DNA of 62,415 nt from an uncultured Bacteroidales bacterium. GTDB lineage: Bacteria > Bacteroidota > Bacteroidia > Bacteroidales > Muribaculaceae. Within the stretch, counting starts at the first letter, position 1, and every line of letters begins with the position of its first letter. The stretch is from positions 1 to 62,415 of the forward strand of contig UQMZ01000020.1 in the NCBI GenBank assembly GCA_900542185.1, written 5' to 3'. Under the pieces are notes generated by a model that did no database searches, was not told the DNA's origin, and saw only the letters and a program-made list of their open reading frames with translations. The position numbers and the translations under genes are program-made. Shown here piece after piece: positions 8,150 to 16,309 of the stretch.

Positions 8150-8965
8150 TTATTTCAATAGTTTTCTTTCATTGTCGCCGCTTTCCAATACGCTCATTTG
8201 ATGAATGGCTATCTGGTTCAGCTTCACAAGCCGTTCACTTTGTGTTATTCCCTGCTCGATGAAAACCGCATTGAGGTTTTCCATGTTCGACAGGCAGATA
8301 AGTTCGTTGACTGTGGCATAGTCGCGTATGTTCCCTTTGAGGTCGGGATTGGCTTCGCGCCATTGCTTTGCCGTCACACCAAACATCGCCACATTCAGCA
8401 CATCGGCTTCACTGGCGTAGATTATGCTTGCCTGTGCAGGAGTAACCTCCGCAGGGACAAGGTTCTGCTTTATGGCATCGGTATGTATGCGGTAGTTGAT
8501 TTTCGACAGTTCACGTTTCGCCGACCACCCCAATAATCGCTGTTCTTCCGTTTTGAGCCGCTGAAATTCCTCGATAAGATAAAGCTTGAATGGCACACTT
8601 ATTGCCGAACCAAACTCAAAAGCTATATCCTTATGAGCATAGGTGCCTCCATAGCGACCTTTCTTCACTATTATTCCGATTGCATTCGTGCGCTCTATCC
8701 ATTCCGAAGCGCTCAACACAAAGGACGGCAAACCTGCGCTCATTCTAAAGTGGTCAAATTCGACCACTTTGAAATCTGGGTTATGAATCACCTCCCAAGT
8801 ACCAAGAAATTCAATAGTGTAGCGGTTTCGCAACCAGTTCTTGATTATATCGGCAGAACGGTTATCGCCCTCTTTGGCAGTTGCCATATCTGTGAGGGAG
8901 ATATAATCCTGTTCCTCTAACGAGAGAACAGTGATAGGTGTATTTTGAACGATAATTTTAGACAT
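8150..8965 (-). CDS. KilA-N domain protein
   Basis: Start at ATG 8965 (MSKIIVQNTPI), 271 aa. Residues about 15-120 match the KilA-N DNA-binding domain of phage and accessory proteins: DYISLTDMATAK, then ADIIKNWLRNRYTIEFLGTW, and later GRYGGTYAHKDIAFEFGSAI. The C-terminal part is a helical module (LNVAMFGVTAKQWREANPDL) often seen in stand-alone bacterial KilA-N proteins. These are usually chromosomal orphans of phage or toxin-antitoxin-like origin. The downstream partner is the DUF4304-like gene, 6 nt away. A TAAATTTG promoter lies 31 nt upstream. Confidence 0.9.
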   Translation of the reverse strand: MSKIIVQNTPITVLSLEEQDYISLTDMATAKEGDNRSADIIKNWLRNRYTIEFLGTWEVIHNPDFKVVEFDHFRMSAGLPSFVLSASEWIERTNAIGIIVKKGRYGGTYAHKDIAFEFGSAISVPFKLYLIEEFQRLKTEEQRLLGWSAKRELSKINYRIHTDAIKQNLVPAEVTPAQASIIYASEADVLNVAMFGVTAKQWREANPDLKGNIRDYATVNELICLSNMENLNAVFIEQGITQSERLVKLNQIAIHQMSVLESGDNERKLLK

Positions 8966-8996
8966 TGTTTTCGGATATGGCGTATATGCCAATACG

Positions 8997-9004
8997 CAAA
9001 TTTA
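8997..9004 (-). promoter_or_regulatory. -7 box for the KilA-N/DUF4304 pair
   Basis: TAAATTTG on the minus strand, 31 nt upstream of the ATG. Just downstream, at about 8978-8991, is a short imperfect dyad (ATGGC, GCCAA) that could be an autoregulatory operator, given that KilA-N proteins bind DNA. Confidence 0.55.
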
Positions 9005-9061
9005 CACATTTTCGCTGACATCCAGTGTATTCCCTTGAATTTTAGTGTCTCTTTGCTTTTA

Positions 9062-9339
9062 ACGCTTTATATAAAAATCCGGATATTTTATTCTTGGATG
9101 AAGCGACTTCATCATTGGATGCGAATAATGAAAGAAGTATAGTATCTAATATCAATTTATATGGTGAAGGTAAAACGATTGTAATTGCTGCTCACAGACT
9201 CAGCACAGTGCAAAATGCTGATAAAATTGTTTTTATTAAAAACGGGGAGATACAGGAAATAGGTACTCATTCTGAATTGATTGCCCTAAAGGGCGAATAT
9301 TGGAAATTGGTAAAGAATCAATTACAACTATCATTATGA
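9062..9339 (+). pseudogene. 3' remnant of an ABC exporter ATP-binding domain
   Basis: In frame from about 9062 the sequence reads ALYKNPDILFLDEATSSLDA (Walker B and D-loop), then AAHRLSTV (H-loop), and ends KLVKNQLQLSL. This is the last 90 residues of a bacteriocin- or lipid-type ABC exporter. Walker A, the LSGGQ signature and the membrane domain are absent, and upstream sequence is the KilA-N promoter region. The annotated-looking ATG at 9094 is only an internal Met. No functional transporter can be made from this. Confidence 0.85.
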
Positions 9340-9491
9340 TTTTTTAATGAATCTCAATTTGTAGATTTTTACAAAACTTCTAAAAGAGAATCTATAATTT
9401 GGATACTTTAATTATCTATATCTTGTAGTTAATCGTCACGGGAGCAGGTAATTAATATCTGAATCACTTAATATTTCAAACATTCTATAAA

Positions 9492-9523
9492 TTTGTCCAA
9501 ATGATGAAAAAATTGTAATTTTG
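9492..9523 (+). promoter_or_regulatory. consensus Bacteroidota promoter for alkaline phosphatase
   Basis: TTTG at 9492-9495 and TAATTTTG at 9516-9523 are separated by exactly 20 bp, the ideal -33/-7 arrangement. The -7 box ends 54 nt before the ATG at 9578. Confidence 0.8.
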
Positions 9524-9577
9524 GGTCGGAAATGGCGGAGTGGGAAGATTCCTCCGGAAGATACATAAAACAACACC

Positions 9578-11098
9578 ATGGAACATAACAACATCAGGAA
9601 CTGGCGGCGTGCGATGTGCGCCGTTGCGATTACGGCAGTGACATTAGGCGGCGCAATGCCGTTGCCGGCCAAAAACGTAAAGACATCTAAGAAGGCGAAG
9701 ACGGAACAGACTGTAAATGGAGTCAATACATCAAAATCAGGAAAATCCGTCAAGCTGGAGAAGAAACAGGAACTGAAATACATATTCTATTTCATCGGAG
9801 ACGGCATGGGACTCAATCCCGTACTGGCGGGCGAGGCGTTCAACCGCTCGGTGCTCGGCAACGACACGCCGCTGCTGATGCTGCAGTTTCCCGTAACCAG
9901 CTACGCCACGTCGCATTCCGCGTCGTCGGACGTGACGGATTCGGCTGCCGGCGGAACGGCGTTGGCCACTGGCCACAAGACGCGCAACGGCATGGTCGGT
10001 ATGGACGCCGACAGCGTGGCCGTGCAGAGCATAGCTTCCAAACTGTTCAACCGGGGCTGGGGCGTGGGACTCGTTACGACAGGCGCTCCGGACGACGCCA
10101 CGCCGGCATCGTTCTATGCCCATCAGCCTAACCGTGGAATGTACTACGAGATAGGTGCCGAAGCCGCCAAGTCAGGCTACCAATTTATTGCCGGTTCCAA
10201 CTGGCGAGGCCTCAGGGACAAGAAGGGCAACGACACAGGACTGGCCAGGATGTTTGCTGACAACGATGTGGTGACGGTACGCGGGCTCGACGCATTGCGG
10301 GGCGTTGACTCCAAGCGCGTGGTGCTGCTCAATACCGACAGCGTTCATTCCTCGACAATCGGATATACCGTCGATTCAATACCCGGCGTACTGACGCTGC
10401 CCGGCATGACCAAGGCTTGTCTGAGGCATCTGCAGAAGGTATCGCCCGACCGGTTCTTCATGATGGTGGAGGAGGGCGACATCGACCATTCCGCCCACAG
10501 CAACGATGGCGGTGGCGTGGTGCACGAGGTGCTGACACTGCAGAATGCCATCCGCGTGGCGTACGATTTCTACCTGCAACATCCCGACGAGACGCTGATA
10601 GTGGTGTCGGCCGACCACAACACGGGCGGCATGGCGTTGGGTAATATGTTCTGCAGCTACATGGCCAACCTCAAGACCATACCCTACCAGCGCATTTCGA
10701 AGGACCGCTTCTCGGATTGGTGCCGCAAGCTGCTGAAGGACAAGACGCCCGTCACCTGGGACGAAATGAAGAAGGAGCTGACGGACAAATTCGGTTACTG
10801 GACCGCCGTGCCGTTGACCAAGGAGCAGGAGGACTACATCAGGCGCGAGTTTGACCGTACTTTCGTTCAGGGGGATGCACGTACGCACGAGACGATGTAC
10901 AATTCCAGCAACAACTTCGTGGAGGCTGTGTTCGACACCTTCAACGACATAGCCGGCATCGGTTTCACTACCGAGCGCCACACCGGCGACTTCGTGCCCG
11001 TGTTCGCCATCGGCGTGGATGCGTCACGCTTCCAGGGTCTGCACGACAACACCGACCTGCCGAAACTTATCTACGAGATAAGTCAGAGTGACAAGTAA
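9578..11098 (+). CDS. alkaline phosphatase
   Basis: A 506-aa exported phosphomonoesterase. A signal peptide spans about residues 10-31 (ending PLPA), followed by a Lys/Ser/Thr-rich linker of about 30 residues. The catalytic domain begins at IFYFIGDGMG (first metal-binding Asp). The nucleophile Ser122 lies in VTDSAAGGTALATG. EEGDIDHSAHSND and SADHNTGG supply further metal ligands. It hydrolyses phosphate esters in the periplasm or at the surface. A consensus promoter lies directly upstream and the gene appears monocistronic. No Pho-type regulator is nearby, although a PstS-like gene is 2.5 kb away. Confidence 0.95.
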   Translation: MEHNNIRNWRRAMCAVAITAVTLGGAMPLPAKNVKTSKKAKTEQTVNGVNTSKSGKSVKLEKKQELKYIFYFIGDGMGLNPVLAGEAFNRSVLGNDTPLLMLQFPVTSYATSHSASSDVTDSAAGGTALATGHKTRNGMVGMDADSVAVQSIASKLFNRGWGVGLVTTGAPDDATPASFYAHQPNRGMYYEIGAEAAKSGYQFIAGSNWRGLRDKKGNDTGLARMFADNDVVTVRGLDALRGVDSKRVVLLNTDSVHSSTIGYTVDSIPGVLTLPGMTKACLRHLQKVSPDRFFMMVEEGDIDHSAHSNDGGGVVHEVLTLQNAIRVAYDFYLQHPDETLIVVSADHNTGGMALGNMFCSYMANLKTIPYQRISKDRFSDWCRKLLKDKTPVTWDEMKKELTDKFGYWTAVPLTKEQEDYIRREFDRTFVQGDARTHETMYNSSNNFVEAVFDTFNDIAGIGFTTERHTGDFVPVFAIGVDASRFQGLHDNTDLPKLIYEISQSDK

Positions 11099-11523
11099 CC
11101 GAATTATGTAAATTTGGCAATTTTATAATATTGGAATTATAAATAACAGCCTCTCACAGAACTGGCCTGCGGCCCAACACGTGAACTTACAGAATTGACA
11201 CAGAACTTACTTTAGGTCATAAGCAGTGTGACAAGTGACAAAGTTCATCACTATTGGGTGAATCACTCAGCCAAGACACAGAGCCGTCAATGACGGCAAC
11301 GGGAATTATCACAGAAGAATTCCGTGTCAATTCCGGCGCTCGCGCCTTAAGTTTTGTGAAACGGCAAAAGATACTACACAATTACATATTTATAATTAGT
11401 TCTGTGCCAGTTCTGACAGTTTTGTGCAAGGTGAAAGCTTTGCTTTTGCCGTCAGTTCTGTGAGATACCGTTTATTCATAATTCCGTCCTATAGCCGAGA
11501 AATAATAATTGGCACGGCATACG
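11099..11523. other. gene-free intergenic region with nested inverted repeats
   Basis: Three inverted-repeat pairs are present: a 13-bp pair TCTCACAGAACTG at 11152-11164 with its complement at 11453-11465; a 10-bp pair GAATTGACAC at 11192-11201 with 11324-11333; and a 9-bp pair CACAGAACT at 11199-11207 with 11398-11406. A 15-nt near-palindrome GCCGTCA-A-TGACGGC lies at 11283-11297. No credible ORF is seen. The layout could be a decayed miniature element or a structured transcript end shared by the converging genes on either side. Confidence 0.45.
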
Positions 11524-14145
11524 TCACTCGCGGAGGCGGGTGAGTATGTCGTGCAATTTTTCGCCCGTGCGGATGCCGTAGCCCTGACGCGCGAAGACAA
11601 TGCGGTTGAACGTGTCGGCAACTACGGTGATGGGCAATTCGTCGGAAGTCAGTTCAAGGCCGGCCTTCAGATCGGCGGCTATGCTGCCGTCTATGTCAAC
11701 GCCCAATACGGCATTCGAGGGTAGCGAGCCGTAATCCTCGGCACGGAAACGGGAGGCGCTTTCCGCGTCGGGGAATATCACCATGATTTTGCGCCCGGTC
11801 TTTTCCAGTTCCTTGGCCGCCTCCGCAATGTCGTTCAACACGTGCGCGCTCGGTTCATGCTGCGGCTTTACGAGTGTCAGAACGTAATACCCGCGTCCGG
11901 TGGTGGATAGCAGTGATTTAGGTTCGCCACCTTCAAATGGCCGGTAGAGCAGTTCCGAATTCAGACTTCCTATGACCTGGAGCTGCGTCGTGTCCTGACG
12001 CACGGCCAGGTCGACACGACTGTCGGCGCCCGGATTGACACGGAAGAAGTTGGCGCGGGTCAATACCGAGCCGTCGGCAAGGCGCTGACCGCTGACCAAC
12101 ACATATTGCCCGGCTTCGAACGGCTCATGACGGGCGTTGATTTCGCCGACCGGCTCAAAGTCGCCGAATCCCAATAGCTTGGGAAGTCCATGTACCATCT
12201 TCGCGATTGTGAACTGCGAGAAATACTTCGGTTCGCGGCTCATATCGCCGGCAGGAACTATGGATACGTGACCCTTGGCGGTGTGCGATGTCGGGGTCGT
12301 TTCGCCGAAACGAACGTCATGCCAAGTGCCGTCAGCATCGTAGTATTGTGTCTGTTCGCTGACCGGGTCGATGCGCGCCGGAACACCGAGGCTGCGGCAG
12401 ACGGCCACGAAAGCGATGGAGCGCGACAGCGGGTCGGCGATGCGATTCTCCCAGACGGCACGCGGCGACATGCGGTAACGCAGCGGATTATATACCGTGT
12501 CGAGCGCGATGTGTGTCAGCATCCACTTCTCCAGCGCGCGCGGCGAAGCGGCAAATTTCTTTTTCTCTGCGGGAGTCAGTTTTGCGGCGAAATAGGCCTT
12601 GTATGGGGTGAGCCGTTCCGTCTGGACGCGCGGATTCATGATGTATTGATTGAAAATCTGCGCGGGCCATTTGCTGCTGTCAGAAGTGGCGAGATGGTCG
12701 GCCAGTACGGCAGGGGTGACATCGTGCAGGTCCTTTTCGCTGATGGCCGAAAGCAACGCCACTGCCTTGGCGCGGTCGCGCGGTGACACCGAATCAAGGA
12801 AAGCCGTGATGACGGCATGATGTCCACGGGAATTTACTATAAGTTGCGCGGCCTCCTCCGGAATGCCGAGCCTACGGCACAGTGCGCGGGCCGAGTCGAT
12901 GTCGGGGAATGTGGCCACATACGCGTTGCGTATGGAATCCTCGCGTGCCTTGCGAATGTCGTTTAGCGCGGCTGCCTCCGCACTGACCAAGGGAAGCTGC
13001 GCTCCGGCGCGGGGTGGCACAAGGTCGAGGTCTATGGTGCCGGTAAAGTTTGTGTTCTTGTCGAGCGTGAGTCTCAGCGTGTCGCCCGGGATGCTTTTGC
13101 CAAGTCCGAAACGGCTGCCGTCGCCGGCCCATATCACCATATCGCCCACGCCGGTGGTCAGCTCGGCATAGCCGCGTGCATCCGTGTGCCTGACGGCCAC
13201 AGGATAGAACTCAGCATAGTTGTAAAGAGAGAAGTTAACCGTCGCATCCTTCACCGGATTGCCGGCCAAGTCAGTGACAATGACGCATGAAGGGCGTACA
13301 GGTGCATATTTGGAAGTTACGTTGATTACGGTGGAAGTAGGGTTGGATTCAAGCTGCTCCTCCGGGCCGTCGTAAGCACCCGTAACCTTGGTGTTCATAA
13401 GCATTCCGCGCGAAGCCGGAGCATTGAACCAGGCAAGGTCCAGCACCGCCTCCGGCTCGCAGGCTCCGAGGAAGTACCACTGGCCATCGGCCCATGCCTC
13501 GACCCATGCGTGGTTGTCGTCGGTATGCGCCCAGCGCGGAGTGTAGACCTGGCGCGCCGGGATCCCCACGCTACGCAATGCCGCCACTGTAAATGTGGAC
13601 TCCTCGCCACAGCGTCCCAAGGCATTGCTGACAGTGACCAAGGGCGACGAAGTGCGAGCGTCCGACGGCTGATAGGTCACCTTCTCGTGGCACCAGTGAT
13701 TTACCTCAAGTATCGCGTCTTTCATCGAAAGGTTTTTGACACGATCTTTCAGTTCGGCATAGAAAGCGGGGCGCGATAGGTCCAGATCCTCGTTGTTGAC
13801 GCGCACCGGCAACACGAAGTGGCGCCATTCGCGGTCGGGTACAGACGTTCCCCACGGCATTTCATTTGCAGCCTGAAGCGATGCGCGGATGTTGGCTAAA
13901 TAGAAATCCGCGTCATAATCCAGCGCGTCGGGCGTGGCCATGTATGTGTACAGGAATTTCAGCGCGTCGCGCTCGTCAGCATTCGCGCACTTGGGAAAGT
14001 CAAGGTGCTTGAAGATGCCCTTTTGTGCAGTTGATCTCTTGGCGTAGTCCTGATTGGCTTTCGGGGTGAGTATTTCGCGGGCGTTGGTATCTGAGGCGCC
14101 GTACAGCAGTGCCAATATGGTTGTTGCTATTATCGTCTTGTTCAT
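11524..14145 (-). CDS. large secreted transglutaminase-domain protein
   Basis: An 873-aa exported protein with a signal peptide at residues 1-22. Residues about 130-245 form a transglutaminase-like (papain-fold) domain: Cys179 in GRCGEES, His212 in DDNHAWVEAW, followed by a short acidic segment that should hold the third catalytic residue. A carboxypeptidase-like beta-sandwich (VIVTDLAGNPVKDATV) occupies about 285-360. A second transglutaminase-like region follows near 560-640 (AFVAVCRSLGVPARID), and the C-terminus resembles a thioredoxin-like fold (RKIMVIFPDAES). Such proteins act on peptides or proteins outside the inner membrane; the substrate is unknown. The ATG overlaps the cutC stop by 4 nt, giving an operon with cutC and the fucosidase. 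Confidence 0.9.
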   Translation of the reverse strand: MNKTIIATTILALLYGASDTNAREILTPKANQDYAKRSTAQKGIFKHLDFPKCANADERDALKFLYTYMATPDALDYDADFYLANIRASLQAANEMPWGTSVPDREWRHFVLPVRVNNEDLDLSRPAFYAELKDRVKNLSMKDAILEVNHWCHEKVTYQPSDARTSSPLVTVSNALGRCGEESTFTVAALRSVGIPARQVYTPRWAHTDDNHAWVEAWADGQWYFLGACEPEAVLDLAWFNAPASRGMLMNTKVTGAYDGPEEQLESNPTSTVINVTSKYAPVRPSCVIVTDLAGNPVKDATVNFSLYNYAEFYPVAVRHTDARGYAELTTGVGDMVIWAGDGSRFGLGKSIPGDTLRLTLDKNTNFTGTIDLDLVPPRAGAQLPLVSAEAAALNDIRKAREDSIRNAYVATFPDIDSARALCRRLGIPEEAAQLIVNSRGHHAVITAFLDSVSPRDRAKAVALLSAISEKDLHDVTPAVLADHLATSDSSKWPAQIFNQYIMNPRVQTERLTPYKAYFAAKLTPAEKKKFAASPRALEKWMLTHIALDTVYNPLRYRMSPRAVWENRIADPLSRSIAFVAVCRSLGVPARIDPVSEQTQYYDADGTWHDVRFGETTPTSHTAKGHVSIVPAGDMSREPKYFSQFTIAKMVHGLPKLLGFGDFEPVGEINARHEPFEAGQYVLVSGQRLADGSVLTRANFFRVNPGADSRVDLAVRQDTTQLQVIGSLNSELLYRPFEGGEPKSLLSTTGRGYYVLTLVKPQHEPSAHVLNDIAEAAKELEKTGRKIMVIFPDAESASRFRAEDYGSLPSNAVLGVDIDGSIAADLKAGLELTSDELPITVVADTFNRIVFARQGYGIRTGEKLHDILTRLRE

Positions 14146-14912
14146 AATAGGGATTTTGAGAGGATGGATTTGAGTTGAGCTACGATATTACGGTCTGTAG
14201 CCATGCGGCTGCCGTCGGAGGTGTCGGCGCTTCCCATGGACGCCTCGCCGGAATGGACGGCCATTCCTGAAGGCATCAGCGAGCGCGCCGATGCGTGCAG
14301 GTCGTCACACCGGGAGAGGGCAATAATCTCGGTGGCATTTTCGGGTTTTACGCCGGCACCTGCCATGATGCGGATACGACTGGCTGCCTTGTCGTGCAAC
14401 CGACGAATCATATCACAGCCATGCAATGCGTCGGACGCCTGGCCGGAAGTCAGAATCCTGTCGAAGCCAAGCGATATGACATCCTCGAGAGCCTTGAACG
14501 GATCGCGACATACATCGAACGCGCGGTGAAATGTGGCATTGCGACCTTGGGCCGCATCGATAAACCGACGACAGGCAACCATATCTACGTCGCCGTCGGG
14601 TGTAAGCGCGCCGACCACGATGCCGTCGGCACCGCAACGCACCGCCTCCTCGATGTCGGCGACCATCAGGCCGATTTCCTCGCGGCTATAAACGAAGTCT
14701 CCGGAACGAGGACGTATCAGCACGTTAACGGTTACCGGCCGACTCGCGGCATAGCGTATCGCTCCGATGGAAGGAGTCAGGCCTCCTTCGGCGAGACCGC
14801 TGCACAGTTCTATGCGGTCTGCCCCACCGGCTATCGCTGCCTCGATTCCCACGGGATCGCCCGTGCATATCTCAAGAGTCCTGACCATGCTAATGCTTTT
14901 GCTCATGCTCAA
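14142..14912 (-). CDS. cutC: copper homeostasis protein CutC family
   Basis: A 256-aa TIM-barrel protein with family motifs LEICTGDPVGIEAAIAGGAD, RIELCSGLAEGGLTPS, LIRPRSGDFVYS and ILTSGQASDAL. It is cytoplasmic. CutC was linked to copper handling genetically, but its biochemistry is unsettled and the metal role is doubtful in many bacteria. It overlaps the fucosidase stop (ATGA) upstream and the transglutaminase start downstream, so all three are translated in a coupled way. In Bacteroidales cutC often travels with glycosidase genes, suggesting a sugar-linked rather than copper-linked job; that is inference. The last 40 residues are Met/Ser-rich and less conserved. Confidence 0.93.
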   Translation of the reverse strand: MSMSKSISMVRTLEICTGDPVGIEAAIAGGADRIELCSGLAEGGLTPSIGAIRYAASRPVTVNVLIRPRSGDFVYSREEIGLMVADIEEAVRCGADGIVVGALTPDGDVDMVACRRFIDAAQGRNATFHRAFDVCRDPFKALEDVISLGFDRILTSGQASDALHGCDMIRRLHDKAASRIRIMAGAGVKPENATEIIALSRCDDLHASARSLMPSGMAVHSGEASMGSADTSDGSRMATDRNIVAQLKSILSKSLL

Positions 14913-16213
14913 GCCGTTTCAAGTTCCACTACTAAGTCGATGTCCTGAGGAATCTTGTCAAGGTGCAGGGTAATGCCTTCTTTCGACTTGCTGTATTTCA
15001 CCTTGCGGCTGCGGTCGGTGAACATGACGGCCTTCTTTACTTTCCCTTTTACGGGTACGAATATATCAGTGCTTTTAGGCGTGAGTATATGCACGAACAG
15101 CCGTTTGCCCTTGGTTGTGGATGTGCCCCAGTCGGCCTTGAACGCGCTTCCCTCGGTGCCGTAGATGGTCTCGCTGTATGTCTGCATCCATTCGCCGATT
15201 TCGCGAAGCCGCTGCAGAGCCACGGCCGGCAACTCACCGTTCGGCTGCGGGCCGATGTTGAGCAGCAGATTGGCCCCGAGACCTGCCGTCTTGACCAGAT
15301 AATGGATCAGGGTTTTGGTATCTTTGTAATTTGTATCCACTACTTTATATCCCCACATGCCGTTCATGGTGTTGCATGTTTCGAGGGGCAGGCGGCTGAT
15401 GGCCTGTCCCGAAAGGCCGGCAGTGTTCTCGCCCGGCAGGTCGCGTTCGAAGATCTGTATGTCCTCGCCGGGGAATGGAGTCTGGTGATGGTTGTTGCCG
15501 ATGAGGCAGCCCGGCTGCAGGCGATGTATCAGGGCATACTGCTCGTCAAGCTGCCAGTCGAAAGGCGTCTTGTCCTCGTCATGATCCCACCAGCCGTCGA
15601 ACCAGATGGCGCGGATGGGACCATAGCCTGTCAGCAATTCGGTCAGCTGGTTGTCCATGAATCGGCGGTACGACTGCCAGTCGGCGCGAAGGCTGTCGCG
15701 TCCCGTGGTGTGGCCGGTGCGTCCCTGCGGGTAATCGTCGCGCGTCCAGTCAAGGTGAGAGTAATACAGATGCAGCTTAAGACCGTTGTCCTGACAAGCC
15801 TGCGAGAGTTCGCGCAGCACGTCGCGGCGGAAGGGAGTGCCGTCCACGATGTTATACTTGTTCTGGCCCGTATGCCACATCGAGAAGCCGTCGTGATGGC
15901 GGGTGGTGAAGCAGATGTAACGGGCGCCGGATCCCTTGATGGCTTTGGCCCATTCGTTGGCGTTGAAGTCGGCAGGGTAGAAACCGCGCGCCGCCTTGGC
16001 GTACTCGTCGGCCCGAGGCCCATAGTTCAGATACCATTCGCCTTGCCCGAACATACTGTATATGCCCCAGTGGATGAAGATGCCGAAGCGGTCGGCGGCG
16101 AATTCGCGCTGCGACTCCCGCACTTGTTCGGAGGGTACATACTCGGCGCGGGCCGGAAGGGATGACGCTGTCGTCAGCAGCGCGGAAAGCAGAATGGTTG
16201 CAATGCGGTTCAT
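14909..16213 (-). CDS. alpha-L-fucosidase, GH29
   Basis: A 434-aa secreted glycoside hydrolase. The signal peptide covers residues 1-23 (SLPARA). GH29 signatures are GIFIHWGIYSMFGQGEWY near residue 45, ICFTTRHHDGFSMW, and Asp206 in AIWFDGWWDHD as the likely nucleophile. LLLNIGPQPNGELP marks the end of the barrel, followed by a C-terminal beta-sandwich. It releases fucose from host mucin or milk-type glycans, probably in the periplasm. It is the first gene of a three-gene coupled operon driven by a consensus promoter. There is no SusC/SusD pair beside it, so it is not part of an obvious polysaccharide utilisation locus. Confidence 0.95.
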   Translation of the reverse strand: MNRIATILLSALLTTASSLPARAEYVPSEQVRESQREFAADRFGIFIHWGIYSMFGQGEWYLNYGPRADEYAKAARGFYPADFNANEWAKAIKGSGARYICFTTRHHDGFSMWHTGQNKYNIVDGTPFRRDVLRELSQACQDNGLKLHLYYSHLDWTRDDYPQGRTGHTTGRDSLRADWQSYRRFMDNQLTELLTGYGPIRAIWFDGWWDHDEDKTPFDWQLDEQYALIHRLQPGCLIGNNHHQTPFPGEDIQIFERDLPGENTAGLSGQAISRLPLETCNTMNGMWGYKVVDTNYKDTKTLIHYLVKTAGLGANLLLNIGPQPNGELPAVALQRLREIGEWMQTYSETIYGTEGSAFKADWGTSTTKGKRLFVHILTPKSTDIFVPVKGKVKKAVMFTDRSRKVKYSKSKEGITLHLDKIPQDIDLVVELETA

Positions 16214-16265
16214 GATATCGGATGTTGTGGAGGTTCGTATTATCCGTTTATACGGTTATTAACCG

Positions 16266-16297
16266 CAAAGATAATGCATCCGCCCGACATCCACAAA
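16266..16297 (-). promoter_or_regulatory. consensus promoter for the fucosidase-cutC-transglutaminase operon
   Basis: On the minus strand TTTG (16294-16297), a 20-bp spacer, then TATCTTTG (16266-16273). The -7 box is 52 nt upstream of the fucosidase ATG. The leader contains the complement of part of the box (ATTATC against GATAAT), similar to the palindromic promoter at 827-848. Confidence 0.8.
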
Positions 16298-16309
16298 CCG
16301 ATGCGATGA

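Noticed and set aside
9094..9339. A small stand-alone ABC ATPase gene
   Set aside because: It lacks Walker A and the signature motif, and homology continues upstream of the ATG; it is a 3' fragment.
5979..11098. A phosphate-acquisition (Pho) locus formed by the PstS-like and alkaline phosphatase genes
   Set aside because: They are 2.5 kb apart, on opposite strands, with unrelated genes between and no pstCAB or phoU. Proximity is probably chance.
14963..16165. 400-aa plus-strand ORF across the fucosidase gene
   Set aside because: Antisense shadow; the minus strand encodes an intact GH29 enzyme with catalytic motifs.
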